Shown here: positions 1 through 7,862 of the stretch, piece after piece | Position numbering within the stretch: position 1 is the first letter of the stretch | Layout: every line of letters begins with the position of its first letter | DNA from: Bacteroidota bacterium | GTDB lineage: Bacteria; Bacteroidota; Bacteroidia; Bacteroidales; JAAUTT01 | Length of the DNA: 43,878 bases | Direction of reading: 5' to 3' | Assembly: GCA_021779665.1 (NCBI GenBank) | Contig: JAJYAG010000035.1 | Span: forward strand, 1-43,878 | Notes under the pieces: model-generated | What the model saw: only the letters and a program-made list of their open reading frames with translations | Told to the model about the DNA's origin: nothing | The model's database searches: none | Position numbers and translations under genes: made by a program

Positions 1-278
1 CGATCTTCAAATTTGGAAGTATTCACCGCATAAAACTTTAAAGTTGTATCGAACTGAGCCCTTGTGTAACCGTAATTCTTCAACACCGCATTATATAGGT
101 TTATAGAATCACCATGTGTTTTCCGGCCTTCGTAATTGAAGGAATAATATCCATCGGCCAGATGAATATCGGTTAGAATTGCAACAAATTTATCGCGGGG
201 AATATACAGTTCGTTTTCCCTATCATTGCAGGAAACCAAAGTTAAAACAACAAATAGAACAAGAATGTACTGCTTCAT
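1..278 (-). CDS. DUF4296-type lipoprotein, partial (C-terminus outside window)
   Basis: The frame is open from the ATG whose complement lies at 276-278 to the left edge, giving the first 92 residues. The N-terminus is a lipoprotein signal peptide: a short basic start, a hydrophobic run, and a lipobox ending L-V-S-C with the Cys at about residue 17. The stretch around residues 28-55 (R-D-K-F-V-A-I-L-T-D-I-H-L-A-D-G, then a Tyr-rich part) resembles the DUF4296 family of small Bacteroidota lipoproteins, whose function is unknown. It is transcribed divergently from the methyltransferase gene to its right, with about 160 bp between them. The family call rests on recognition of the N-terminal motif only. 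Confidence 0.75.
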   Translation of the reverse strand, partial: MKQYILVLFVVLTLVSCNDRENELYIPRDKFVAILTDIHLADGYYSFNYEGRKTHGDSINLYNAVLKNYGYTRAQFDTTLKFYAVNTSKFED

Positions 279-441
279 AATCAAAGTCGTAAAATCACTG
301 CAAAGCTAACCGATTTTTCAAAGGAAGTTTTACAATTAGCTAATTTTAACAAAAAGCAATCTAAATTCAATAGCCGAAAAGATCCATTTTTTTGATTCAG
401 AAAAATTCGACAACTTCGCACCCGATTATTAAGGCAGAGGG

Positions 442-1641
442 GTGAGTAAGTTTTTAAATATCAGCAATATTGTCAAAAACGTGGTGACTGAAGTTATCTT
501 TAACGGCCGCCAACTCGACAAATCCATAGAAACATTCTTTAAACATACACCAGGTATCTCCAGCTACGACAAAGAAACTCTTTTCAGGCTATTTACATTC
601 ACAATCCGGTATTGGCTCACTATTCACGAAATCTACAAAACTCAGTTTTATTCAAGAAACCTAGATTTTAACGAGATATTACATATTCAACACATTCTTG
701 AGAGACTTTATACAGGGAAGCTTGTATGCAAAGGCGAATATGAAAAAAGGATACTTGAAAACTTTAAGAAGATTGAAAATATCAATCATCTAAAAGAATC
801 GTATCCTGAATGGCTTATGAATGTTATGCTGCAGGAAACATCCGATAAGGAAAAGCTTACGCATTGTCTCAATCAAATTCCGGCTACTGTTTTACGAGCC
901 AATACTCTGAGAATTACCAGGGAGGAACTTAAGAAGCGTCTTGAATCCAAAGGTAAAATGATATCCGACATTGAGGGCTATCCTGAAGCGTTGAGAATAA
1001 ACAAGCACTTCGACTTATTCAAAAGTGAAGAGTTTCACGCCGGATTGTTTGAAATGCAGGATGCAGGATCACAAGCCATTGCTCCTTTTTTGAATGCAGA
1101 GCCCGGGATGAGAGTTGTTGATGCCTGTGCCGGCAATGGTGGCAAAACGCTACACCTTGCATCACTAATGACAAATAAAGGCAAAATTATAGCCCTGGAT
1201 ACAGCTTCGCACAAACTTGAAGTACTGAAAAAAAGGATGAACAGGGCGGGAGCTGTTAATATCGAAACCCGTCCAATCGACTCATCTAAAGTTATTAAAC
1301 GTCTCCAGAACTCAGCTGACCGGCTTCTTCTGGATGCGCCCTGCAGCGGTACCGGCGTTCTCAAACGCAATCCCGACATTAAATATCATCTTTCAGAAGA
1401 AAAGCTCCGCCAACTAAAACAGACCCAGCACGAAATTCTTGATAAATACTCGGATATGGTTGTTAAAAATGGCATTTTGGTTTACTCAACCTGTAGTGTT
1501 CTGGAATCGGAAAACCAACAACAAATCAATCGTTTTCTTGAGGAAAAGCAAGGCAATTTTGAATTACTAGCCGAAAAAAACATTTCACCACTTGAGGGTT
1601 TCGATGGATTTTACATGGCCCGGCTAAAACGCATAAACTGA
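442..1641 (+). CDS. rsmB: RsmB-like 16S rRNA (cytosine-C5)-methyltransferase
   Basis: This is an SAM-dependent RNA m5C methyltransferase of the RsmB/NSUN family, cytoplasmic, expected to act on 16S rRNA (C967 in E. coli). Residues 1-140 look like the NusB-type helical RNA-binding domain. The catalytic domain carries the SAM loop VVDACAGNGG at 225-234, the motif IV block DAPCSGTG at 298-305 (Cys301), and the motif VI block YSTCS at 348-352 (Cys351, the expected nucleophile). Length 399 aa is normal for the family. The start is GTG at 442: an in-frame stop at 430-432 lies just upstream and there is no ATG before residue 127. The stop codon abuts the stop of the convergent permease gene with no base between them. 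RsmF and other NSUN relatives are the alternatives, but the N-terminal domain favours RsmB. Confidence 0.88.
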   Translation: MSKFLNISNIVKNVVTEVIFNGRQLDKSIETFFKHTPGISSYDKETLFRLFTFTIRYWLTIHEIYKTQFYSRNLDFNEILHIQHILERLYTGKLVCKGEYEKRILENFKKIENINHLKESYPEWLMNVMLQETSDKEKLTHCLNQIPATVLRANTLRITREELKKRLESKGKMISDIEGYPEALRINKHFDLFKSEEFHAGLFEMQDAGSQAIAPFLNAEPGMRVVDACAGNGGKTLHLASLMTNKGKIIALDTASHKLEVLKKRMNRAGAVNIETRPIDSSKVIKRLQNSADRLLLDAPCSGTGVLKRNPDIKYHLSEEKLRQLKQTQHEILDKYSDMVVKNGILVYSTCSVLESENQQQINRFLEEKQGNFELLAEKNISPLEGFDGFYMARLKRIN

Positions 1642-4056
1642 CTATTCGTATCGCATAGCATCGGCCGGATTTACTCTGGCTGCTTTAGCTGCCTGATAAA
1701 AAATAGTGAAAAAGGAAATTAATATTGACAAAATAGCCACCCAGACAAAATCAAAGTAATTCATCGGAATTCGGTAGGAATAATCGGTAAGCCACCAACG
1801 GATAAGGAAAAACGACGCTGGCCAGGCAAACACCAGGGCAATTGCAATAAGCCTGAAATTGCTCGAAGTAAGCATTAAAACAATTTCGCTGAACGAAGCT
1901 CCCAACGATTTTCTGATCCCAATTTCTTTCATCCGCCGGCCAGCTGCAAAAGCAATTAACCCAAAAAGGCCAAGGCAGGCAATAAATATCGAAAACACTG
2001 AAAATGAAAGAAAAATAGATGCAATGCGGTTTTCCGACTCGTAAAGCTTGGCAAAATCGTCTTCGAGCCAAAAGTTCTCAAAGGGATAATCGGACGTATA
2101 TTCATCCCATTTATCAGCAATGGTGGATACCGTTTTCTGAATATCATGAGTTTTCATCCGCACCACAAGGAATCCTTCAATATTCTTGTGCATCATCGTC
2201 ATAATTAAAGGCTCCACTTTGTAATGAAGGGATTTGAAGTTGAAATTATGCATAACCCCAATTACAGTAAGCGATTGCCGGTTACGATTATTGACCGGAA
2301 AATAGATTTTGGAGCCTATGGGATTTTTGAAGCCGAGATGCTCAGCTGCCGATTCGTTAATAACCGCAGCAAGACTGTCCCCTGGTTCCTCCTTAGAAAA
2401 GAAACGACCTTCTTTGATACGAATCCCCAGGGCATCAGCATACTCAGGACTAACAAGAGACTGATACAGCAAATAGGTGTTCCCGTAATTTTTGTCCTTG
2501 AAAAAGCTATTATACCAATAATTTTTACCAGGAATATGAGTTGAATTTCCTACAGCCAGCACTCCGGGTATTTTTTCAATTTCAGATTTAAAATCTTCTA
2601 TTCTGTTCTTCAGACCATCGGAGCGCTTAATCACAAGGGTATTTTCCTTATCGAACCCAAGATCGAGGTCGCGCATAAACATCAACTGCCGGAAAGCAGC
2701 ACAGGTACATATCATTATCAAAATAGAAACTGCAAACTGGCCTGTTACTAAGTAATTTCGCAAACCTTTACTTTTAACGCTGCTGCGCAAATCGCCCTTT
2801 ATAACCCTTAACGGATTGTAAGATGCAATTATAAAAGCCGGATAACTCCCTGAAATCACACCGGATAAAACAACAACACCTACGATAAAAATCGTATTCT
2901 CCATGGTAAACATGGTATGAAGGCTGATTTGCTTCTGGACAAGATTGACATAGTTGGGTGTAAGCAGCTCCACAATAACCAGAGAAATACCAAAAGCTAT
3001 CAAACTTAGAAACACCGACTCTACAATGAACTGAACCATCAATTGTCCTTTTGAGGATCCTAAAACCTTACGTACTGCAACTTCCTTAGCTCTGCTTGAA
3101 GAGCGGGCTGTTGCAAGATTCATAAAATTGATGCACGCAATTATCAGAATTAAAAAGGCTACAATTACAAATATTGAAACAAACAACAGATTACCATTAG
3201 GTTCCAGTTCAACCTGCAAATTGGAATGCATATGAATATCTGATAGCCGCTGAGTAAACAAGCCATAGGTATTTCCCGATCTCAGGTAATCCTCTATGGA
3301 AATACCAAGAATACCCTCAACCTGAGGAGCTACATATTTTTCAACCAATCCATCCAGTGAAGCCTGAAAGTCCTTCACGTTATAACCCTTTTCCAGGAGC
3401 ACATAAGTATAGAAAAGGTGAGAAGTCCAGATATCGTTATTGAGAAACTTAATAGAAGAAATGGATGCCAGAAAATCGAAATGGAAATGAGAATTGGTAT
3501 AGGTCTTTACGACACCTGTTACTTTATAATAAGTGCTGTCCGACTCAATTCTTAATAATTTCCCGATAGGATCCTCTTGGCCAAAGTAACGTTTGGCAGT
3601 TTCTTCCGAGAGAACAACAGTATTTCTTTTATGGAGGGCAGTTTTTGGATCTCCGGCTACAAATTTAAAATCGAAAACATCGAAAAAGCATGAATCGGCA
3701 AATAACACACCCGTTTCGTTAAACCGTTTATCTTTATAGCGAACCAGCCAATCGCCGAACCTGGCCATACGGGTTGCTGTAACCACTCCCGGAACCTCCC
3801 TGCGGAGTGTTGGAGCCAAAGGAGCGGCCGTTACAGCCTGATTCAGAACACTGCCAGCCATCTTCCCCTTTACGCAAACACGATGAATCTGCTTGTAATG
3901 AGTAAAATCCCTGTCGTAATTCATCTCATTTGCGACATACATCCAGATAAACATAAAACAGGCCAACCCGACAGATAAGCCCAGAATGTTCAAAAGCGTA
4001 TAGGAACGGTGCTTGAGCAGGTTACGACGTGCGACTTTAATATAGTTCTTATACAT
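1642..4056 (-). CDS. FtsX/MacB-type ABC transporter permease
   Basis: An 804-residue inner-membrane permease of the duplicated FtsX/MacB type common in Bacteroidota. It opens with a basic stretch and one membrane span (about 20-42), then a periplasmic MacB_PCD-like domain (about 45-280), a three-span FtsX block (about 285-450), a second periplasmic domain and a second FtsX block near the C-terminus. Both FtsX blocks keep the characteristic cytoplasmic signature: R-A-K-E-V-A-V-R-K-V-L-G-S at about 320-332 and R-R-M-K-E-I-G-I-R-K-S-L-G-A near 703-716. These proteins usually work with a LolD/MacB-like ATPase in mechanotransmission or peptide and lipoprotein export. No ATPase gene lies next to it, so the partner must be elsewhere. 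The substrate cannot be inferred. Confidence 0.88.
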   Translation of the reverse strand: MYKNYIKVARRNLLKHRSYTLLNILGLSVGLACFMFIWMYVANEMNYDRDFTHYKQIHRVCVKGKMAGSVLNQAVTAAPLAPTLRREVPGVVTATRMARFGDWLVRYKDKRFNETGVLFADSCFFDVFDFKFVAGDPKTALHKRNTVVLSEETAKRYFGQEDPIGKLLRIESDSTYYKVTGVVKTYTNSHFHFDFLASISSIKFLNNDIWTSHLFYTYVLLEKGYNVKDFQASLDGLVEKYVAPQVEGILGISIEDYLRSGNTYGLFTQRLSDIHMHSNLQVELEPNGNLLFVSIFVIVAFLILIIACINFMNLATARSSSRAKEVAVRKVLGSSKGQLMVQFIVESVFLSLIAFGISLVIVELLTPNYVNLVQKQISLHTMFTMENTIFIVGVVVLSGVISGSYPAFIIASYNPLRVIKGDLRSSVKSKGLRNYLVTGQFAVSILIMICTCAAFRQLMFMRDLDLGFDKENTLVIKRSDGLKNRIEDFKSEIEKIPGVLAVGNSTHIPGKNYWYNSFFKDKNYGNTYLLYQSLVSPEYADALGIRIKEGRFFSKEEPGDSLAAVINESAAEHLGFKNPIGSKIYFPVNNRNRQSLTVIGVMHNFNFKSLHYKVEPLIMTMMHKNIEGFLVVRMKTHDIQKTVSTIADKWDEYTSDYPFENFWLEDDFAKLYESENRIASIFLSFSVFSIFIACLGLFGLIAFAAGRRMKEIGIRKSLGASFSEIVLMLTSSNFRLIAIALVFAWPASFFLIRWWLTDYSYRIPMNYFDFVWVAILSILISFFTIFYQAAKAARVNPADAMRYE

Positions 4057-4188
4057 CCGAAGTGGTCACAATTAAAATTGATGAACAGATACCAAAAATA
4101 AAGAAACTTTGGTTCTCTGAATAAATCTCTTTAAATGATTAAGACGCCAGGAATATAAAAAAAATTACACCAGGAATAATGAAGGCAT

Positions 4189-4212
4189 AAAAAAACCAGC
4201 CGCAGGGCTGGT
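4189..4212 (-). terminator. Rho-independent terminator of the SiaB/SiaC operon
   Basis: The stem ACCAGCC/GGCTGGT (4195-4201 with 4206-4212, loop GCAG) is followed on the minus strand by a run of seven T (A4189-A4195 on the plus strand, the last sharing the stem base). It starts 12 bp after the stop codon of the SiaC-like gene. Confidence 0.85.
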
Positions 4213-4223
4213 CTTACTAATTT

Positions 4224-4628
4224 TTATTCCATTTCTACCAGATTAAACATTAGCTCTATGGCTTCGGAAAGTTCTTCTCCATCTTCACGCATCTGATCGT
4301 CTCCTTCATCGTAATACCAGTTAATGGTAAGTCCGAAGCCCAGCTTTTTTATACCTTTCAATATTTCAAGAATTGTATAAATCATTTTTGAAGAAGCCGA
4401 ATTGAAATAAGTGAAGTAAAAATCGCAGGTAAGATTAAATTTGTCACCTCCGGCATAAACTATCTTCTTCAGGTACGACTCATAATCAGCAAACCAATTG
4501 TAAACTTCAGTATAATAAGATATTGCATTCTCGGGACGGGAAACGCCTTTGAATTCAAATTTACGTTCATCGGGATCCAGTATTATTTCAGGTGTGTATT
4601 CAGTAGCTTTTAAGTTCAACAATTTCAT
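4224..4628 (-). CDS. SiaC-like regulatory phosphoprotein (DUF1987)
   Basis: A 134-residue soluble protein with the DUF1987/SiaC fold signature: T-P-E-I at 12-15, the G-V-S-R-P-E-N-A block at 28-35 and the F-Y-F-T-Y-F-N-S-A-S-S-K segment ending at Lys81. In Pseudomonas aeruginosa, SiaC is the antagonist that is phosphorylated by SiaB, dephosphorylated by SiaA, and activates the diguanylate cyclase SiaD. Ser77 or a neighbouring Ser probably sits at the phospho-acceptor position, which is Thr in SiaC; that alignment is inferred. The gene follows the SiaB-like gene by 10 bp and ends in a strong terminator, so the pair forms a complete two-gene operon. No SiaA phosphatase or SiaD is present here. 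Confidence 0.86.
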   Translation of the reverse strand: MKLLNLKATEYTPEIILDPDERKFEFKGVSRPENAISYYTEVYNWFADYESYLKKIVYAGGDKFNLTCDFYFTYFNSASSKMIYTILEILKGIKKLGFGLTINWYYDEGDDQMREDGEELSEAIELMFNLVEME

Positions 4629-4638
4629 CGCTCAATCT

Positions 4639-5160
4639 TCAAGGTTTAACATCCAACTTTAATTTATAAAAATATACATCCTGTTTAATATTTTCAAAGG
4701 AATAGTGAATCGCACTTCCGGCAGCCTTTGCAATTTCTATAAAGCCCAAACCAGCACCCCCAACTTCTGAAAATTGCCCATTAGCAATTGTTTTTTTATA
4801 TAATTCCCGAAGTCCAGCTTCATCAAGAGAATTTACCTTATCGAGCTTAGCCGAAATAATTGACATATCTTCTTTTAAAATAGTATTACCCGATTCGACC
4901 ACAAAACCCGATTCAATCTTAGAAATCTTAAAAAAAGAAGGGTAATCTTCCTGGTAGTTCTTCAGGTAAATCTTGCTTTCGACGTACCGGTAGCAATTTT
5001 CGAGTATTTCGATAGAAATAGTTAAGAGCCGTTTGTAAGTATTAACTTTCTCTCCAAGGGCATCAACATTTTCTTTAAGCTTTGGCAAAAGGCTGCTTAT
5101 GGTATTAAAAGAGACTAAACCGGTAAACTCCAAAACAACAATCGACGGGGACTCGTCCAT
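4639..5160 (-). CDS. SiaB-family protein kinase (DUF6272, HATPase fold)
   Basis: A 173-residue cytoplasmic protein of the SiaB family, a GHKL-fold Ser/Thr kinase of partner-switching systems. The ATP-binding signatures are visible: the N-box-like helix I-S-I-E-I-L-E-N-C-Y-R-Y at 48-59 (Glu51, Asn55) and the glycine-rich G2 lid G-G-A-G-L-G at 134-139. There is no sensor or membrane segment, as in SiaB. It is the first gene of a two-gene operon, with its presumed substrate 10 bp downstream. An anti-sigma-factor kinase role is an alternative, but the DUF1987 partner argues for the SiaB/SiaC type. Confidence 0.85.
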   Translation of the reverse strand: MDESPSIVVLEFTGLVSFNTISSLLPKLKENVDALGEKVNTYKRLLTISIEILENCYRYVESKIYLKNYQEDYPSFFKISKIESGFVVESGNTILKEDMSIISAKLDKVNSLDEAGLRELYKKTIANGQFSEVGGAGLGFIEIAKAAGSAIHYSFENIKQDVYFYKLKLDVKP

Positions 5161-5237
5161 AAATTTAACTTTATTCAGAAACTAAATTGAATAAAACTGC
5201 AATAATAAAATATTAATATATGAATTTAACAATTTTT

Positions 5238-5264
5238 TGATAATTAAACAGATCTGTATTATCA
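5238..5264. promoter_or_regulatory. Inverted repeat upstream of the siaB-like gene
   Basis: TGATAAT (5238-5244) pairs with ATTATCA (5258-5264). The loop contains the perfect palindrome ACAGATCTGT (5248-5257). It lies 78-104 bp upstream of the kinase gene start and 22 bp downstream of the RNase HI stop. There is no T-run after it on the minus strand, so an operator or mRNA structure is more likely than a terminator. Confidence 0.35.
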
Positions 5265-5285
5265 GTTTAATAAAAAATACATCTT

Positions 5286-5750
5286 TTATTCCCCGAAAAG
5301 TAAATATCCTGAGTCTTCCAAAAGGTTGCTTCCCTGTGCAGCATCGGTGGCCAACTTATCGCACCTGTTATTTTCAACATTTGTGGCATGCCCTTTAACC
5401 CAAACAAATCTCACCTTATGCTTGCGATAGACTTGCAGGAATCGCTTCCACAAATCAGGATTCTTTTTATCCTTGAAACTCTTTTTTTCCCAGGCAAATA
5501 TCCATCCTTTTTCAACCGCGTCGGCCACATATTTGGAATCGGTATAAACAGTAACCATACTGCCGGCAAATTTTAGTTCCTCCAGGCCAACTATAACAGC
5601 CATTAGCTCCATACGATTGTTGGTGGTGAGCTTAAAACCCTGAGACAATTCCTTGCGGTGAGGCCCCGATATCAAAACTACACCATATCCGCCGGGACCT
5701 GGATTACCTCTGGAGGAGCCATCAGTATATAAGGTGATAACCGGAGGCAA
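5286..5750 (-). CDS. rnhA: Ribonuclease HI
   Basis: A 154-residue RNase HI, which cuts the RNA strand of RNA:DNA hybrids. The metal-binding carboxylates of the RNase H fold are in place: Asp10 in L-Y-T-D-G-S, Glu48 in N-N-R-M-E-L, Asp71 in V-Y-T-D-S-K, and a C-terminal Asp in R-C-D-K-L-A. The conserved His lies in W-V-K-G-H-A. Length and motif order match E. coli RnhA, including the basic helix (F-A-W-E-K-K-S-F-K-D-K). The gene starts 2 bp after the rfbB stop and is the last gene of the nucleotide-sugar operon. This is an unexpected position for a housekeeping nuclease and suggests co-transcription rather than functional linkage. Confidence 0.95.
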   Translation of the reverse strand: MPPVITLYTDGSSRGNPGPGGYGVVLISGPHRKELSQGFKLTTNNRMELMAVIVGLEELKFAGSMVTVYTDSKYVADAVEKGWIFAWEKKSFKDKKNPDLWKRFLQVYRKHKVRFVWVKGHATNVENNRCDKLATDAAQGSNLLEDSGYLLFGE

Positions 5751-5752
5751 AT

Positions 5753-6805
5753 CTATCTTTTTTCGTATTGATTGATATAATACTTTTCGTATTCGCCGGT
5801 CATAATATTATTGAGCCATGCTTCATTCTGCAGATACCAATCAACTGTTTTTTCCAAACCTTCTTCAAATTGGAGGGAAGGCTTCCAGCCAAGCACTTTC
5901 TGAATTTTAGAAGAATCGATAGCATAACGTAAATCGTGACCGGCTCTGTCCTTAACAAAAGTTATAAGTTTTTCGGATTCGCCTGCGGTCCGGTCAAGTT
6001 TCTTATCCATGATTTTGCACAAAAGATAGATAAGATCAATGTTTTTCCATTCGTTATGTCCTCCAATGTTGTAGGTATCACCAACTTTCCCTTCATGAAA
6101 AACCTGATCGATAGCACGTGCATGATCCACAACATAGAGCCAGTCGCGGATATTTTCGCCTTTACCATACACCGGAACTGGTTTTTTATTCTTGATATTA
6201 TGAATAGCCAGAGGTATCAGCTTTTCCGGAAACTGATTAGGGCCATAGTTGTTAGAGCAATTTGTAATTAACACCGGAAGCTTGTAAGTATGATAATAAG
6301 CCCTTACAAGATGATCGGAACTGGCCTTTGATGAAGAATAAGGGCTGCGAGGATCGTACGAAGTTTCTTCGGTAAAGAAGCCTGTCTCTCCTAATGAACC
6401 ATAAACTTCATCAGTAGAAATATGATAGAAAAGTTTTCCTTCAAAATTATCTTTCCATGCTTCGCGGGCTGCGTTAAGCAAAGTAACTGTTCCAACAATA
6501 TTGGTTTGAATAAATGCCAGAGGGTCAGAAATAGAGCGATCTACATGCGATTCAGCGGCAAGATGGATAACGCCGTCGATCTTATATTTTGAAAACACGT
6601 TCTTTATCGCCTCAACATCGCGTATGTCGGCTTTGACAAAAGTATAATTAGGCTTATTTTCAATATCCCGCAAATTCTCAAGATTTCCGGCATAAGTTAA
6701 AGCATCGAGATTGACAATCTGATATTCCGTATATTTATTTACAAATAATCGTACAACGTGCGATCCGATAAAACCGGCACCACCTGTAATTAAAATAGAT
6801 TTCAT
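5753..6805 (-). CDS. rfbB: dTDP-glucose 4,6-dehydratase
   Basis: An extended short-chain dehydrogenase that converts dTDP-glucose to dTDP-4-keto-6-deoxyglucose, the first step towards dTDP-rhamnose and related sugars. The NAD-binding loop G-G-A-G-F-I-G-S-H is at 8-16. The Thr131-Asp132-Glu133 dehydratase triad lies in S-T-D-E-V-Y-G, and the catalytic pair is Tyr156/Lys160 in Y-S-S-S-K. The A-E-S-H-V-D-R-S-I block (84-92) is typical of RfbB/RmlB. Length 350 aa is normal. rfbA, rfbC and rfbD are not in the window, so the rest of the rhamnose pathway must be encoded elsewhere. It lies 9 bp downstream of galE in the same operon. Confidence 0.94.
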   Translation of the reverse strand: MKSILITGGAGFIGSHVVRLFVNKYTEYQIVNLDALTYAGNLENLRDIENKPNYTFVKADIRDVEAIKNVFSKYKIDGVIHLAAESHVDRSISDPLAFIQTNIVGTVTLLNAAREAWKDNFEGKLFYHISTDEVYGSLGETGFFTEETSYDPRSPYSSSKASSDHLVRAYYHTYKLPVLITNCSNNYGPNQFPEKLIPLAIHNIKNKKPVPVYGKGENIRDWLYVVDHARAIDQVFHEGKVGDTYNIGGHNEWKNIDLIYLLCKIMDKKLDRTAGESEKLITFVKDRAGHDLRYAIDSSKIQKVLGWKPSLQFEEGLEKTVDWYLQNEAWLNNIMTGEYEKYYINQYEKR

Positions 6806-6814
6806 GAGGTTAGT

Positions 6815-7849
6815 TTATTTCTTTTGATTTCTGTATTTCTGCTCCCATTTCCAGGCCGAAAGCAGAGTTTCGTCCAATGTACTTACAGCTTTCCAGCCAA
6901 GTTCGTTATTGGCATAATTTGTATCGGCCCAAACTTTTTCAATATCACCGGGACGACGGCTCACAATTTTATAGTTCAACTTAACACCCGATACCTTTTC
7001 AAAAGTCTTGATGATGTCAAGAACCGTATTTCCGTTACCAGTACCAATGTTAAATACCTCATAGTTGCTTTTGTTTTTATCTTCGAGCAAACGACTGATG
7101 GCCACGACATGAGCTTTGGCAAGATCTACGACATGTATATAATCGCGAATACAGGTTCCGTCGGGAGTGTTGTAATCATCGCCAAATACCTTCAGCTGAT
7201 CTCTCAAGCCAATTGCAGTCTGTGTTATAAAAGGCACCAGGTTCGCAGGAACGCCAACTGGCAGTTCTCCAATTTCGGCAGTGGGATGTGCCCCGATAGG
7301 ATTGAAATATCGCAGTGATATAGCTTTTAATGCATTATTTGCCGCAATGGTATCGCTTATAATTTCTTCGCAGATTTGCTTTGTATTTCCATAAGGTGAC
7401 ATGGCTTTCTGAATAGGCGCATCTTCAGTAACCGGCAATTTTTCTGGTTGACCATAGACCGTGCATGAAGATGAGAATACGATGTTTGGCACATCGAATT
7501 CGCTCATGGCATTTAATAAATTTATGAGCGACCATAAGTTATTTTTGTAATAAAGCAAAGGTTTCTCAACAGATTCACCTACGGCCTTTGATGCAGCAAA
7601 ATGAATAATAGCTTTAACATCCTTATATTGAGAAAAGAACTGATTAACACGAGCAGCATCACACAAATCAAATTCTTCAAATTTTGGCCGGACACCAGTA
7701 ATCTTCTGAATCCCATCCAGTGAATCTTTTGTAGAATTGGACAGGTTATCAATAATTACAACTTCATACCCCTCGTTTATCAATTCAACTGCAGTATGTG
7801 ATCCGATATAACCAGTACCTCCTGTTACAAGAACTGTTGCTTTCTTCAT
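6815..7849 (-). CDS. galE: UDP-glucose 4-epimerase
   Basis: This is the UDP-galactose/UDP-glucose epimerase of the extended SDR family. The Rossmann loop is T-G-G-T-G-Y-I-G-S-H at 9-18. The active-site Ser cluster is S-S-S-C-T (126-130), and the catalytic pair is Tyr153/Lys157 in S-P-Y-G-N-T-K. Substrate-binding segments near R-Y-F-N-P-I-G-A-H and the C-terminal R-R-P-G-D match GalE. Length 344 aa is typical. It lies 13 bp downstream of the nucleotide-sugar dehydrogenase, so in this operon it may also interconvert GlcNAc and GalNAc precursors; the sequence alone does not decide its N-acetyl specificity. Confidence 0.92.
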   Translation of the reverse strand: MKKATVLVTGGTGYIGSHTAVELINEGYEVVIIDNLSNSTKDSLDGIQKITGVRPKFEEFDLCDAARVNQFFSQYKDVKAIIHFAASKAVGESVEKPLLYYKNNLWSLINLLNAMSEFDVPNIVFSSSCTVYGQPEKLPVTEDAPIQKAMSPYGNTKQICEEIISDTIAANNALKAISLRYFNPIGAHPTAEIGELPVGVPANLVPFITQTAIGLRDQLKVFGDDYNTPDGTCIRDYIHVVDLAKAHVVAISRLLEDKNKSNYEVFNIGTGNGNTVLDIIKTFEKVSGVKLNYKIVSRRPGDIEKVWADTNYANNELGWKAVSTLDETLLSAWKWEQKYRNQKK

Positions 7850-7862
7850 TTTAAATAAATTA

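Noticed and set aside
1035-1379. 114-codon minus-strand ORF opposite rsmB
   Set aside because: It covers the conserved SAM-binding and catalytic motifs of rsmB and has an arginine/serine-rich shadow composition.
6824-7318. 164-codon plus-strand ORF opposite galE
   Set aside because: It is fully antisense to a well-conserved enzyme, shows no family signature and is explained by the codon bias of galE.
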